Below, in pieces: positions 1 to 9,588 of a stretch of 64,000 nt of DNA (its first letter is position 1; each line of letters opens with the position of its first letter). The notes below the pieces were generated by a model. The model saw nothing but the letters and a program-made list of their open reading frames with translations. It did not search any database and had not been told where the DNA came from. Origin of the DNA: Tetrastigma voinierianum (taxonomy: Eukaryota > Streptophyta > Magnoliopsida > Vitales > Vitaceae); assembly GCA_016808115.1 (NCBI GenBank), contig JAEQBH010000287.1, positions 2,046,001 through 2,110,000 on the forward strand, in the 5' to 3' direction. The position numbers and the translations under genes were made by a program.

Positions 1-85
1 GAAATTGAAGATAAAACAAATTTGGATGCGAGGGTATTTGGAGATATGCGGATGCATGTAGAAGGCTGAGGAAATTTAAGCTAGA

Positions 86-208
86 ATAGCGAAATTGCAG
101 CTAAACTAGCAATTTTGCTATGTGTAGTGGAAATTTCGCTACAGAGCGAATTTTCGCTACGCTAATGAAATTTCGCTACATAGAGAAATTTTCACCTGTA
201 GCGAAATG
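86..208. repeat. Array of AATTTCGC / GCGAAATT words in LARD LTR
   Basis: Short complementary words (AAATTTCGCTA, TAGCGAAATT and variants) recur about every 10-25 bases in both orientations. The array can fold into several alternative small hairpins. It lies about 110 bases upstream of the TATA box. The same position in the minus-strand copy at 57924-58240 has a larger array of the same words. Confidence 0.7.
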
Positions 209-321
209 TTATGCTTCGTGTTTTTGTGTACAAACGACTCTGTTTTTTGTTTTTTCCATCTCTACCCTCACTGTAATTGTACTATTTAGGATAGATTGGT
301 ATTTTCACCTTTTTGTAAGGC

Positions 322-328
322 TATATAA
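322..328 (+). promoter_or_regulatory. TATA box of LARD LTR
   Basis: TATATAA lies within GGCTATATAAGCC. It corresponds to TATAAAA within GGCTATAAAAGCC at 25667-25673 and 30164-30170 in the sister LTRs. Conservation of position and flanks supports a core promoter. Confidence 0.65.
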
Positions 329-1188
329 GCCATCTTATGAACAATTTGTAACCTAACTATTCACAAGGCATTTTTCCATTACGGGCCCCTATTTTTGTCT
401 TCATTTTCTCTCTTCTCTCTTTTCTTTCTCTCACTTTCTAGGCAACCAAACACTCCTTTTGAGGATGACAACTCAAAGGATGTTTGGCTAAAGCTTCTAA
501 ACCTTGAAGAGGAGGTTGCTGGAATTTGGTTGATGAGGTTTGCGAGGTGATCCTCTTGTTTTTCGAAACGATTACTTGGTATTTATGTTTCAAACTTTCA
601 AAACTAGGTTTAAAAGCTATTTGATGTACTTTCTTCGGTCAATATTTGATAAACTTTTAGGGTTTAGTGTATTCTAAATGTTAGATACACTGACATCCAT
701 TAGTTGTCATTTGTGAACCATCGGGGGTAGGTTAAATGCTAGATTTCAACTGTAGAAACAATTAATGCTCAGTAAATGCTATGGTTCAAAGAGGAAAGCT
801 ACTAAGGGGTTCAGTTTTAAAGTTAAGCGAATCGGTTTGGAAATGACTATGGAGTCATTTGCCTGTATCTGCAGAAAGGAAATAACAGGGACACCTTTAA
901 CCCTATCATACCAAACTAGTGACCCAAAACTTCAAGGTCTTCTTTTTACATTTTATTTCAAATTACCTTCAGTTAGCATAGTGACAACAACCACACTTTT
1001 TATACAAATCAAAAATCCAAATAAAAGCCTCACCATTTTGAATCATTATACAAATCATTTGTAAGACGAAAACCTATCCCAGTGTTCAATCCTAGAGCCA
1101 CTGTGTTGCAGTAGTTTTACTACGGCAGTAGGAGGAATTTAGGTATAAATTTTGTTGATTCTGGAACCCTATTGCGACACAAATCAAT

Positions 1189-1650
1189 TTTCCTGATGAG
1201 CAGATTGTTTCAGTAACTAGTATTGTAGGATGGCAGTTATACTTTGATGGTGCTGTCAATCAGTCGGGGTTTGGCATTGGTATCCTATTGATATCACCTC
1301 AGTGTCATCATATTCCTAGATCAGTCCGGTTGACATTCTCTGATCGTCATCAGTTGACAAATAGTATAGTTTAGTATGAGGCTTGCATTACAGGCCTAGA
1401 GACTGCACTTGATCTTGGAGTTAGATAGTTGGAGATCAACGGGGATTCCAATTTTGTTATTCAGCAAACTCAGGGTATTTAGAGGACTCAAGATGAGAAG
1501 CTGAAGCCTTACCATGCTTACTTGAATTTGTTGGTTGATAGTTTTGATGAGTTGAGATATATACATCTACCTAGAGCAGAGAATCGGTTTGTTGATGCGT
1601 TAGCCACCTTGGCTTCTGTAATTGAGATTCCTGCTGGAGTGACTGAGTAA
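1189..1650 (+). pseudogene. Tat-lineage RNase H domain (broken)
   Basis: One frame starting at 1189 reads as a plant Tat-type RNase H. It has a Y-F-D-G motif (first catalytic Asp), Y-E-A about 45 residues later (Glu), G-D-S (Asp) and V-D-A-L-A-T-L-A near the C-terminus (last Asp), with L-P-R-A-E-N-R just before. All four acidic positions are still visible. The frame is interrupted by TAG at the residue before YEA, by TAG before LEINGDS, by TAG before RTQDEKL and by TAA after the domain; there is no frameshift across about 150 codons. In the intact element it would be the C-terminal RNase H of the Pol polyprotein, degrading RNA in RNA/DNA hybrids. It is cut at its 5' side by the LTR that ends at 1186. 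Confidence 0.82.
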
Positions 1651-1932
1651 CCATTATTGATTGAGACTAGGTCTGCACCAGCTTACTGTTGTTTGATTGG
1701 AGATATTGAGGATAAGATGAGATAACTTGGTACAATGATATTTACCCATTTCTTTCATGCGACGCTTACTCTAGGTCAGCCTCGGCCAAGGATAGGAGAG
1801 CATTGAGACATTTGGCCTCAAATTTATTTGTTTCTAAAGGGATGCCTGATATAGGAGATGCGCTTGGAGTGGCCCTATTGTTATTATCATCTAGAACACG
1901 CCTCACGTAGATCAGTGATGAGAGAGGGTTCA
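1651..1932 (+). pseudogene. Tat pol linker between RNase H and integrase
   Basis: A weakly conserved continuation of pol. A stretch reading roughly S-A-K-D-R-R-A-L-R-H-L-A-S-N-L-F-V-S-K-G (about 1785-1850) matches the linker that precedes the integrase zinc-binding region in Tat elements. Frame changes are needed to follow it. Its last about 60 bases (1871-1932) are repeated at 3095-3154, where the true integrase frame resumes. Confidence 0.55.
1871..1932 (+). repeat. Left copy of ~60-bp direct repeat flanking insert
   Basis: The block beginning CCTATTGTTATTAT and continuing through CTAGAACACGCCTC to GGTTCA matches 3095-3154 with a few substitutions and 1-2 base indels. The two copies bracket a 1.16-kb GC-rich insert. 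They are far longer than a retrotransposon target duplication. Confidence 0.8.
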
Positions 1933-3094
1933 ATGATGAGCTTAAAGTCATCCATTTTCAGTCCATTTTCTGATTGATTTTTATCTGAGACTGATTAAGT
2001 AATGCGAGAAATATGGAAAAACTCACCAACTTGCTATGCGGCCCGGGGAATTGAGAGAGGAATTTACTGCTAGTAGAAGGAGCGGGAAGGTGGCTGAGCA
2101 TTATGCGATATAGCAATTTGAAGCGCTATGCGCGGGAGAGGCACACAAGGATTAAAGGACTGATGTCGTGAAGCCTTGACAACAATGAAAATTCATATCA
2201 GTCCTTTGACGACAAAGAAACTCAGTTACCTTGAAGAGTAATTGAAGGCAAAAGCGGTACGGCGCGGCGAAACTCCAGTCGAACGGCTGTGAATTGATGA
2301 AGAAAAGAAGACATGAGGTCAGCGACATCACTTAGGGTTCGCGGCCAAGTGCGCTTCGATCTGCGATGGAGAAGGTTGTCGTGACACCCAAATGAAGTCG
2401 CGACATAAAGATAGTACAATTATTTGAACCACGATTTAATCGCGACATCGGTCAGTCGCGACATATTCTTGCATTAAGTTGTCAGCGACATCGGTCGGAG
2501 AATTAGCGACATCGATGGAAGCATGAATAGTTATCGCGACATCCGGTCAGCGTTAGCGGCGACATAGGCAAGAGAGTAAATCCAGCGACAGCACCTAGTT
2601 GTCAGCGACATCGGTTACTGCTTGAAAGGAGGTCAGCGACATCATTAAGCGGTCGTAACAGCGAAGCGAGAAAGACGGTGCGACAAGCGGTCGGAGGTCG
2701 ACATCGGTGAACTGCGCACCAATGACACCCGGCGGTGTCCGCGACATCGGTTACAAAGGGTGAAGAGATCGCGTGTCGGCTACATAGACAGGAAGGCCGC
2801 GACATCACGAAAATAATTGATCGCGACGTAAATCTGAGAGTTAAGGTCGCGGCCAATGAGCGGTAAGCGACACGAAGCGGTCGCGACACCAGAAGCTAGA
2901 AAAATAGGTCGCGGCATCATTAAGTGGTCGCGACATCAATTGTGAATAACTAAGGTCGCGACATCAATTAGATGTCATGACAACAACTCCAAGAGATAAT
3001 GACGATACTTCATGACCAAACAAAGCCTCTACGACATAACTGAAGACAACAAAGGTTGCGACAAAGAATAGATGTCGCGACATCAACAATCAAA
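1933..3094. mobile_element. GC-rich insert with GTCGCGACATC words inside Tat pol
   Basis: This segment interrupts pol between the RNase H linker and the integrase. From about 2430 it is packed with GTCGCGACATC, AGCGACATC and related words in irregular spacing. These are the same word family found in the Athila-like LTRs at 14755-16160 and 23632-24430. No coding sequence is supported; open frames on the minus strand here are by-products of the repeated words. The first part (1933-2420) has no recognisable content except a few CG-rich words. It may be a captured fragment of an Athila-like LTR. Confidence 0.6.
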
Positions 3095-3154
3095 GGTCCT
3101 ATTGTTATTATGTCTAGAACACGCCTCTGTAGATCGAGTGATGAGATAGGTTCA
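3095..3154 (+). repeat. Right copy of ~60-bp direct repeat
   Basis: Second copy of the block at 1871-1932. Here it is in frame with the downstream integrase and is therefore the ancestral location. Confidence 0.8.
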
Positions 3155-4196
3155 TGCAGGAGTCTGTGGCCCACACATTGGAGGTCATATGCTAACGCGT
3201 AAGATCATGAGGACTAGCTACTTTTGGGTGACCATGGAGACAGATTTTTGCCAGTTTGTACAGAGATGTTCGGAGTGTTGGATGCACGGAGACTTGATAC
3301 ACATACCACCTTCTGAGTTGCTTGCACTCACATCCCCTAGGCCATTCTCAATATGGGATATTGATATTATTGGGAAGATCTTGCCCGAGTCTTCCAATGG
3401 GCATGAGTACATTTTAGTTGCCATTAACTATTTCACCAAGTGGGTGGAAGCTACTTCCTATGCTAGATTGATAGCGGCCAAGCTGGCTAAATTCATCAGA
3501 TCACACATTATCTGCCGATATGGGGTCCCTCATGAGTTGATTTCTGATAGAAGGGTGCATTTCATGGGCGAGGTAGACACGTTGATTCAGGAGTATGGCA
3601 TTCAGCATCACAGATCGTTTGTGCACAAGCCGCAAACTAATGGGGTAGTTGAGGCTGTGAATAAGAATATCAAGATGATTTTGAGAAAGATGGTCGAGAA
3701 TTCTCAGGATTGGTCAGAGAATCTCCCTTTCGCGTTGTGGGCTTATCGTACATCTTTTCGTACCTCTACTGGAGCTACCTCGTATTCTTTGGTGCATGGT
3801 ATGGAGGCAATGTTACCTGTTAAGATTGAGATGGGATCTTTGAGAGTAGAACTACAGCAGTAGATATTAGAGGCCAAGTGAGCCCAGTCTCGTTATGATC
3901 AGCTTTGCCTTTTGGATGACAGGATATTGAGGGCAGCAGATCATGTTCAGGCCTATCAGAGGAAGATGAACCGTGCATTCAGAAAATTGGTTAAGCCTAG
4001 GAAGTTTCAAAAAGGGGACCTAGTCTTGAAAGTCCTAAGGGGATTGATCAACGACCCTATAGGCAAGTTTAGACCAACTTGGAGTGGGTCGTATGTTATT
4101 CGAGATTTAACGTGAGAGGGAGCAACCTGGCTGACATACCTAGATGGGAATCAGTTCATGGAGCCAATTAACGTGGATCAGCTGAAGAAGCTTTAG
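3099..4196 (+). pseudogene. Tat-lineage integrase (four in-frame stops)
   Basis: A single frame of 366 codons covers a Ty3/gypsy integrase. The N-terminal zinc-binding region shows VHAGVCGPH followed by C-x5-C-x2-C (CQFVQRCSEC). The core has D-I-D-I-I-G (first Asp), S-D-R-R-V-H-F (second Asp) and N-G-V-V-E (Glu), i.e. a complete D,D,E set. A C-terminal basic region and a G-K-F-R-P-T-W-S-G-S-Y-V-I motif (GPY/F-like) precede the terminal TAG. Stops at 3147 (TAG), 3861 (TAG), 3879 (TGA) and 4113 (TGA) make it dead. There are no frameshifts, so decay was by point mutation. No chromodomain follows, as expected for Tat. It would insert element DNA into the host chromosome. Confidence 0.9.
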
Positions 4197-5410
4197 GCGT
4201 GAGATCATGGTCCGAGGATGGGTGGCCATCACTTTGAGTAGCCATATTCCCTATTCCACACCCATACATTGATATATCCTATTGCTAGCCCTTTGAGCCT
4301 CACAAAGTTTATTATGGCATTTTTTTTTTGCATTCAGCCTTGCATACTTTTTATGACCTAGGTTGGAGCCCTGCCCCTATGCGCTTTATATTTATTAATT
4401 GGATCTGTGAGCATTGTGTCATTATCATTACTTGTTTCTTTTCTTCTCCATTTTGCATCTTCACTTTGCTTGCCTTTGAGTTTGTTTCTATCATATTATT
4501 TCTTCACTTTTATTTTCCCCTTGTGTGATGATGACACGCTCATGTCCCGGAGCTAGAAGTTAGGTTGGTCACACCCTTCATTCCACCTCCAATAGTCTTA
4601 GTTTGAGAGAACCATTTAGGTTTGGGATTTGAGGTTCATTGGTTAGATTGTGTTAGTGTGGCATTCATCTTACTTTGTTGGTTTTTCAGGGCAAAAAAAA
4701 AATAAAAATTTTAAGAAAAAAATGAACAGGTTCCGTCTACTGATTGAGTACGGAATGACGACAGGTATCTGTTCTTGGGGAATATAGAGGGTCACATATT
4801 GCCTTTCCATTCAGTTGCTTGCCTCAGGTCCATGATTAGATACAAATGATACAAAGAGTTGGGACCATTGATGGTGCCTTAGCTTGATGCATTGACACGT
4901 TCACACTAGGGCATACCCCCATCCTTGCATGCTGGCTTTGGCTATTACACATGCACACATGCAGTCTGCTTTGCCTAAAGACGTTTTGGGCATCAGAGTT
5001 TGAGTAAGCCCCGTATTCAGCTTGGTTTCTTCATACAATAGAGCACTTTTGAGAGCTGACAAGGGATTAGATACACAGTATTCATTGACCCAGCAGGGAT
5101 GTGCATACTAGTGCATTCCCCCATTCATTGTCTTATTCGCTCGCGTAGACGATTTGGCTTTTAGTGATGTATTTTAGGGTTTTCATCGAGATATTTGAGT
5201 TTTAGATGTACATACAGGGGTTTACCCCCTATCAGTTGTTGGTGGATATTGGATGCTATGGATTAGTGAGGAGGGCTTTTCCTCAGGAATGAATGTTTGT
5301 AATATTTCTAGCTTTGTGACTTTCCCTTTATGTGCAATAGTGGGTTTCTGACATGGTATTGATGCCTTAGACTAGGGCATAGCCTATTTTTTACGCCTTT
5401 GGACACGTTT

Positions 5411-5592
5411 GATCCCTTCTTTTGTTTCGGGTTCTCTGGCATCGTGCCCGCATTTGATCCCTTCTTTTGTTTCGGGTTCTCCGGCATCGTGCTCGGATTC
5501 AATCCCTTCTTTTTATTTTGGGTTCTCCGGCATCATGCCTGGATTTGATCCCTTCTTTTTGTTTCAGGTTCTCTAGCATTGTACCTAAATTT
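5411..5592 (+). repeat. Four-copy 45/46-bp tandem repeat
   Basis: Units at 5411-5455, 5456-5500, 5501-5546 and 5547-5592 each begin with GATCCCTTCTTTT or AATCCCTTCTTTT and contain GGTTCTC-x-GGCATC. A partial fifth unit (CGGCATCGTGTCCGAAT) follows. The first two units differ by only a few bases; the later ones are more diverged. Confidence 0.9.
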
Positions 5593-5798
5593 CATTATCT
5601 TTTTCGGCATCGTGTCCGAATCACTCATAATGCTCGGGTTTCTCTTAGTCCTTCAGTTGTGGCAACTTAGTTCCGTTAGACTTTGGTACTAAGTAAGGGG
5701 AAAAAATTGTTGGTCATCTAGGTTCTTCCCTAGAGTTCATTTCACTGTTGCATCTCTTGCACTTTGCACCCACGATTCACTCGTTCATTCACTCTACT

Positions 5799-5809
5799 AA
5801 AGAGGGGAA
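5799..5809 (+). promoter_or_regulatory. Polypurine tract of Tat-like element
   Basis: AAAGAGGGGAA lies just before the probable LTR start TGTCGACCC at 5814, which resembles the TGTTGAC-type ends of plant Tat LTRs. It would serve as primer for plus-strand DNA synthesis. Confidence 0.6.
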
Positions 5810-6062
5810 TATTTGTCGACCCTTAATGTTGTCCCTCAACAATTGCATTCATCCTATGGGTGTCACACTCACCCGTTCTCATATGGCACCGTTACGGTCC
5901 TTTTAGGCTTAGTCAGTCTCCAAGCCTTGAGTGGGCTTTTATGTGGTCTATTGAGTGCATATGTAGTTATTAGCATCGTGCCATAGGAAGCAAGTATGGC
6001 CTTCTGAGGTTTTAACTCAATCGGAGTATGTCGAATGTGGAGCACTTGGGCTTGTTTCAATA

Positions 6063-6610
6063 ATATCTCCCTCATCCGAACTCGGAATCATGCAAGTTTT
6101 TTTATTTTTTTTATTTTTTATGGACTTCTTGTTCTTTAAGGAATATTCTATCAAAATATCAAAACTTTACCCAACCGGCTCAACCGATACTCAGTTTCAA
6201 CTTAGGCAGAATTCATTAAAGCATGTTTGAATTATGAGCACTTATGCTTATTTCTATCATATCTCCCTTATCCGAACTCGAAAATCATGCACCGTTTATT
6301 TTGTTGGATTCCCTACTCAGTGAAGAATTCATTGAAAAAAGTTGAGATTTTTATCACAACCGCGGATGAAAAACTGGATTTGGGAATTAAACTCATCAAA
6401 GATTGACGGTTCAATTAAAGTTCATTATTGGAGCAAGTTCGAATTCAGAGCACCAAAGATTGTTTTGGTCATATCTCCCACACGTGAACTTGGATTCACA
6501 CTACTTTTTTTTTTTTTTTTTTTGGATTCCTTATTCAATAAGGAACATTCTATCCAATTTAAAAAATTCTCAACAGTTAGCCCGGTTGGCATTCGGTTCA
6601 AATAGGTTCG
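6063..6610 (+). repeat. ~200-bp tandem repeat, cluster 1 (three diverged units)
   Basis: Anchor phrases 'atatctccc...cgaactcg' at 6063, 6259 and 6471 are each followed by a T-rich run, a GGATTCC(C/T)TA-like phrase and an AACCGGYT-like phrase. Periods are about 196 and 212 bases. These are diverged relatives of the cluster at 7214-7960. Confidence 0.7.
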
Positions 6611-7213
6611 TCAGTCAGCTGCGAGCACTGATTTTGGTGGTTTTAGAGCCCAAATCCTACTTGGTTCGGGCCCATAAGCTCCAGATCAGTCCTAGGCACG
6701 GTTTGGGTCCAGTTATGGGCCATTTTGTGGGTTTCTTGCAACCCACCTTTAGTCCATTTTGGATTCTTGGTGGTTAAGCAAATGAGTTAATGTGGTCAAC
6801 TCCTAATCTCGTGAATAGAAGAGTGTTTATGGAGCTGGGGAAGTCCGAGATTGATTGAGGAAGTTCTCGAGACTGAAGGTGTGCAAAATGGAGTGAGCTT
6901 AAATGTTTATGAAGAAGAAATACAAGAAAAAAAAACGTGAAGAATGAATGGGGGAGAAAGGAAGGAAAAGGAAGAGGAAAAATGGAAAAGAGAGGAAAAA
7001 GGATGAAATTCTCTAGATAGAGATTGAGGAGTGTAATCTCTCTCATTTTGAAGGGGATTTCCTAATTTTTTGAGGGAGTGGATACCTGGTTTTGGAGGCA
7101 GAAAAGAAGGAAGACATAGGGGGAGTAGCCATGAATTTGACAAGTATGAACGTTTTATGCCTCTTCCGTTTCTTTTGCGCTTGTCTTTGCCTTTGATGTC
7201 TGCAGCCTCGTTT
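6611..7213. other. Non-repetitive spacer inside Tat LTR
   Basis: Separates the two repeat clusters. It contains a strongly purine-biased stretch at about 6895-7010 (GGAAGGAAAAGGAAGAGG type). Minus-strand open frames here are artefacts of that stretch. No TATA box could be assigned with confidence. Confidence 0.5.
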
Positions 7214-7960
7214 TAGGGCACTAGGCATCGTTTGGGTCAGTTCTCACTCATTCGGATTCAGAATTGTACACTATTTATTTATTTTTGGATTCCTTACTCT
7301 GTAAGAAATGTTTTTACAAATTTTGAGAACTTTTCTCAACTGGATCAACGAGTTGGGGAACCGGATCTGCCGGTTCATTAGTTTCTATTTTCAGGAACAA
7401 CAGTTAGGGCACTAGGTATTGTTTAGGTCATTTCTCACTCATTTGGATTCAGAATTGTACACCGTTTGTGTTTTTCGATTCCCTACTCTATAAGAAATGT
7501 TCTGAAAAATTTTGAGAATTGTTCTTAACCGGATCGATTGGTTAGGGAACCGGATTAGTCGGTTTATTAGGTTCTGTTTTCAAGAAAAGCAGTTACAGCG
7601 CTAGTCATTATTTGGGTTAGTTCTCACTCATTCGCAGTTGGAATTGTACACCAAATTTTTTTTTTTTTTTTGGATTCCTTACTCTGTAAGGAATCTTCTG
7701 ACAAATTTTGAGAACTGTTCTCAACCGACTCAACCGGTTGGGGAACCGTATCGGCCGGTTCATTAGGTTTTGTTGTCAGGAGTAGCAATGAGGGCACTAG
7801 GTATTGTTTGGGTCAGTACTCACTCGTCCGGGCTTGAAATTGAGAGCGGTTTTTTTTTTTTTTTTTTAATTCCTTACTCTTTGAGAAATTGTATGAAATT
7901 TTTTTATAATTTTTGTCAATCAGAAGAACCGGTTGGGAACCAGTTCAATTGGTTGTGCAG
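7214..7960 (+). repeat. ~192-bp tandem repeat, cluster 2 (four units)
   Basis: Units begin at about 7214, 7406, 7597 and 7791 with AGGGCACTAGGYATYGTTT. Each contains TCTCACTCATTCGG, a poly-T run, GGATTCCTTACTCTGTAAG and a self-complementary AACCGGTTGG-like phrase. Poly-T length varies most between units (3 to about 17). Confidence 0.88.
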
Positions 7961-8758
7961 GACAGCTTATGGGCTGCCCCCCACCCCTATTTTAGCACTT
8001 TTCATGCCCGAATCCCTTGAGGCTCAAGTCTATTTCCACTATTGAATTTTGGGTCATATTTAGGGTTTAAAGCTAAGCCTAACTGGAATTAGAGGGGACT
8101 CACTCTAAAGTTAGGACACTTGGGGTTAGGTGAGTTTGATTGTGAATTAGTGATCGTGCCTAATGAATTGTCATTTGGGGAGTATGGAAAGAAATAAACA
8201 TTTGAATCCCCTAATTTCCTATTCACTTCCACTTTGAACGCGAACTTTGGTTACTTGATCATGGATGTATGCTATGGACTTGTGCTTATTAACTAACCAT
8301 ATCTGCAACGCATGGCTAGGGGCCTCAAATATGTGCTTAGGCTTTGGTATTTGCATTTATATGCATACATGGTATTTGGACTTTGATATTTGTGAGCTTG
8401 TTGACTGACCTCTTATGCAGCGCTTGGCTAGGGACCACAGGTATGAACCCATTGTTTTGTTTGGTTGATTGTTTATGCATGTTAGATACTGAGTAGGTTG
8501 GTGTGATTCGAGTCATCTGTTTAGCCTAAGTGAGTAGTTGATCTTTGACCAGCGCCTCCCATGTACTCAATTCATTTAGTGAATCAATTTCAAGCAGAGG
8601 TGCTACCTCATATGAGGTGCCTTCCCTATAAGTAACCTGATCCCCTAATCCAGAAATCTAGTTTTTGTGGACCGTTTTTCCCTGACTGGAGTAAATGAGG
8701 GGTTTTTATTCTTACTTCATTTTCCCCATTTAAAAATAAAGTAAAAATAAAAAGTAAG

Positions 8759-8798
8759 TGGCATCTCCAAAAAATATCGTTCTTCACTAGGGACGGAT
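8759..8798 (+). promoter_or_regulatory. Split tRNA-Arg-type PBS-like sequence
   Basis: TGGCATCTCC at 8759 and CACTAGGGACGG at about 8787 together resemble a primer-binding site complementary to the 3' end of a plant tRNA-Arg, separated by about 18 bases. It may instead be an internal LTR phrase in this family. Weak call. Confidence 0.3.
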
Positions 8799-8876
8799 TT
8801 TCCAAAGCTCGAAAATCAACTCGCTTTTTCTATTAATAGCTGGTCGCGTCGAAACGTGGATCGGGTAGGGTCCACA

Positions 8877-9001
8877 CCAGGCTTAAGCTCAAAATTGTTT
8901 GCTTCAATTGCAGGTTGCCTGACTACAAAAAAATCATCTCTAATAACAGGCCTCCAAAAGTCTTCCATAGTTCTCTGTCCTTGAGGTCTGTCAACTGCCA
9001 C
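8877..9001 (-). pseudogene. Scrap of Athila gag N-terminus (inverted)
   Basis: The minus strand reads ...R-T-M-E-D-F-W-R-P-V-I-R-D-D followed by R-Q-P-A-I-E-A-N-N-F-E-L-K-P, the characteristic start of Athila-lineage Gag. Only about 42 codons are present before the frame leaves homology at 8876. It sits in opposite orientation between the Tat LTR and the Athila-like copy A, with no other gag sequence nearby. Confidence 0.75.
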
Positions 9002-9013
9002 AACTGGAATGAG

Positions 9014-9048
9014 GGAATGGATCGATGTTGATTATTATTTTCTACTCA
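9014..9048 (+). repeat. 35-bp scrap of Athila-like LTR
   Basis: Identical over 35 bases to 16498-16532 inside LTR A, and then abruptly joined to integrase codons. It marks a deletion that removed the rest of the 5' LTR and everything up to the integrase C-terminal half of copy A. Confidence 0.85.
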
Positions 9049-9588
9049 GGAAAATTCTAGAGAAAACTATGAATACAAGCACAAAAGACTGGTCTATAAA
9101 GCTAGATGATGCATTGTGGGCTTATATAACTGCTTATAAAACTCTCATTGGGATGTCCCCATATAGAATTGTATTTAGAACCCTTGTCATCTCCCTTTAG
9201 AACTGGAATACAAGGCTATGTGGCCCATCAAGAAACTAAATTGTGACTTCCAAGCTGCCAAAGAAGAAAGATTACTCCAACTGAATGAAATGGAAGAGTT
9301 GAGGAATGAAGCTTATATGATAATGCCAGAATCTAAAAAGATAAGACAAAGAAGTGGCATGATCAAAAGATTTTGAGGAAGGAATTCAAAGAAGGGGAAC
9401 AAGTCCTATTATATAATTCCAGGCTCAAGCTATTTCCAGGAAAACTAAAGTCAAGATGGAGTGGTCACACAGTAGTAACAAGTACACCCTTTGGAGCAGT
9501 GACACTAAAAACTAATTCTGGATGTGAATTTAAAGTAAATGGTCAAAGATTGAAGCATTACATTGGAGAGAACATAAATGAAGAGTGA
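9049..9588 (+). pseudogene. Athila integrase C-terminal part, copy A
   Basis: Starts abruptly after the LTR scrap with K-I-L-E-K-T. It continues through K-D-W-S-I-K-L-D-D-A-L-W-A-Y, G-M-S-P-Y-R-I-V-F, R-N-E-A-Y and L-F-P-G-K-L-K-S-R-W-S-G to a terminal TGA at 9586. All are hallmarks of the Athila integrase C-terminal region (end of catalytic core plus GPY/F-like module). At least one frameshift near 9190-9330 breaks it. The catalytic D,D residues are gone with the deletion. The second copy at 17660-18831 aligns along its whole length. Confidence 0.85.

Larger units (their letters stand above)
1..1186 (+). mobile_element. LARD-family LTR (5' end outside window)
   Basis: This is an LTR of the same family as the pair at 25144-26504 and 29690-31039. 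Shared blocks are the TATA region near 322, the segment around 450-560 about a 'gaggatgacaactc' core, and the terminal block ending near ACACAAATCA at 1186, equivalent to GTGCCACGAATCA in the other copies. The left end and any target duplication lie outside the window. Immediately right of its CA end, Tat-type RNase H coding sequence starts, so it is most likely a solo LTR, or the end of an element, inserted into or joined to that Tat pol. It has no coding capacity; open frames inside it are chance. The family assignment is by eye alignment. Confidence 0.8.
4197..5813 (+). other. Long 3' untranslated region of the Tat-like element
   Basis: Between the integrase stop and the purine tract there is 1.6 kb without credible coding sequence. 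It contains A-rich runs near 4690, loosely repeated phrases about GGGCATACCCCC and TGCATACTAGTGCATTCCCCC (4910-5120), and the 45-bp tandem repeat at 5411-5592. Long 3' UTRs of this kind are usual in Tat elements. Confidence 0.6.
5814..8876 (+). mobile_element. Tat-like LTR (~3.06 kb)
   Basis: Starts TGTCGACCC right after the purine tract. The proposed end is the CACA at 8876, where sequence switches abruptly to an inverted Athila gag fragment. It contains two clusters of a ~190-bp tandem repeat, a purine-rich stretch at 6900-7010 and a terminal segment (8620-8876) typical of Tat LTR 3' ends. The end could instead be at 8758, where TGGCATCTCC resembles the start of a tRNA-Arg PBS. No second LTR of this element is in the window, so the borders are inferred. 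Confidence 0.55.

Noticed and set aside
2222..2889. Two minus-strand ORFs in the GC-rich insert
   Set aside because: Their residues are translations of repeated GTCGCGACATC words; no family resemblance.
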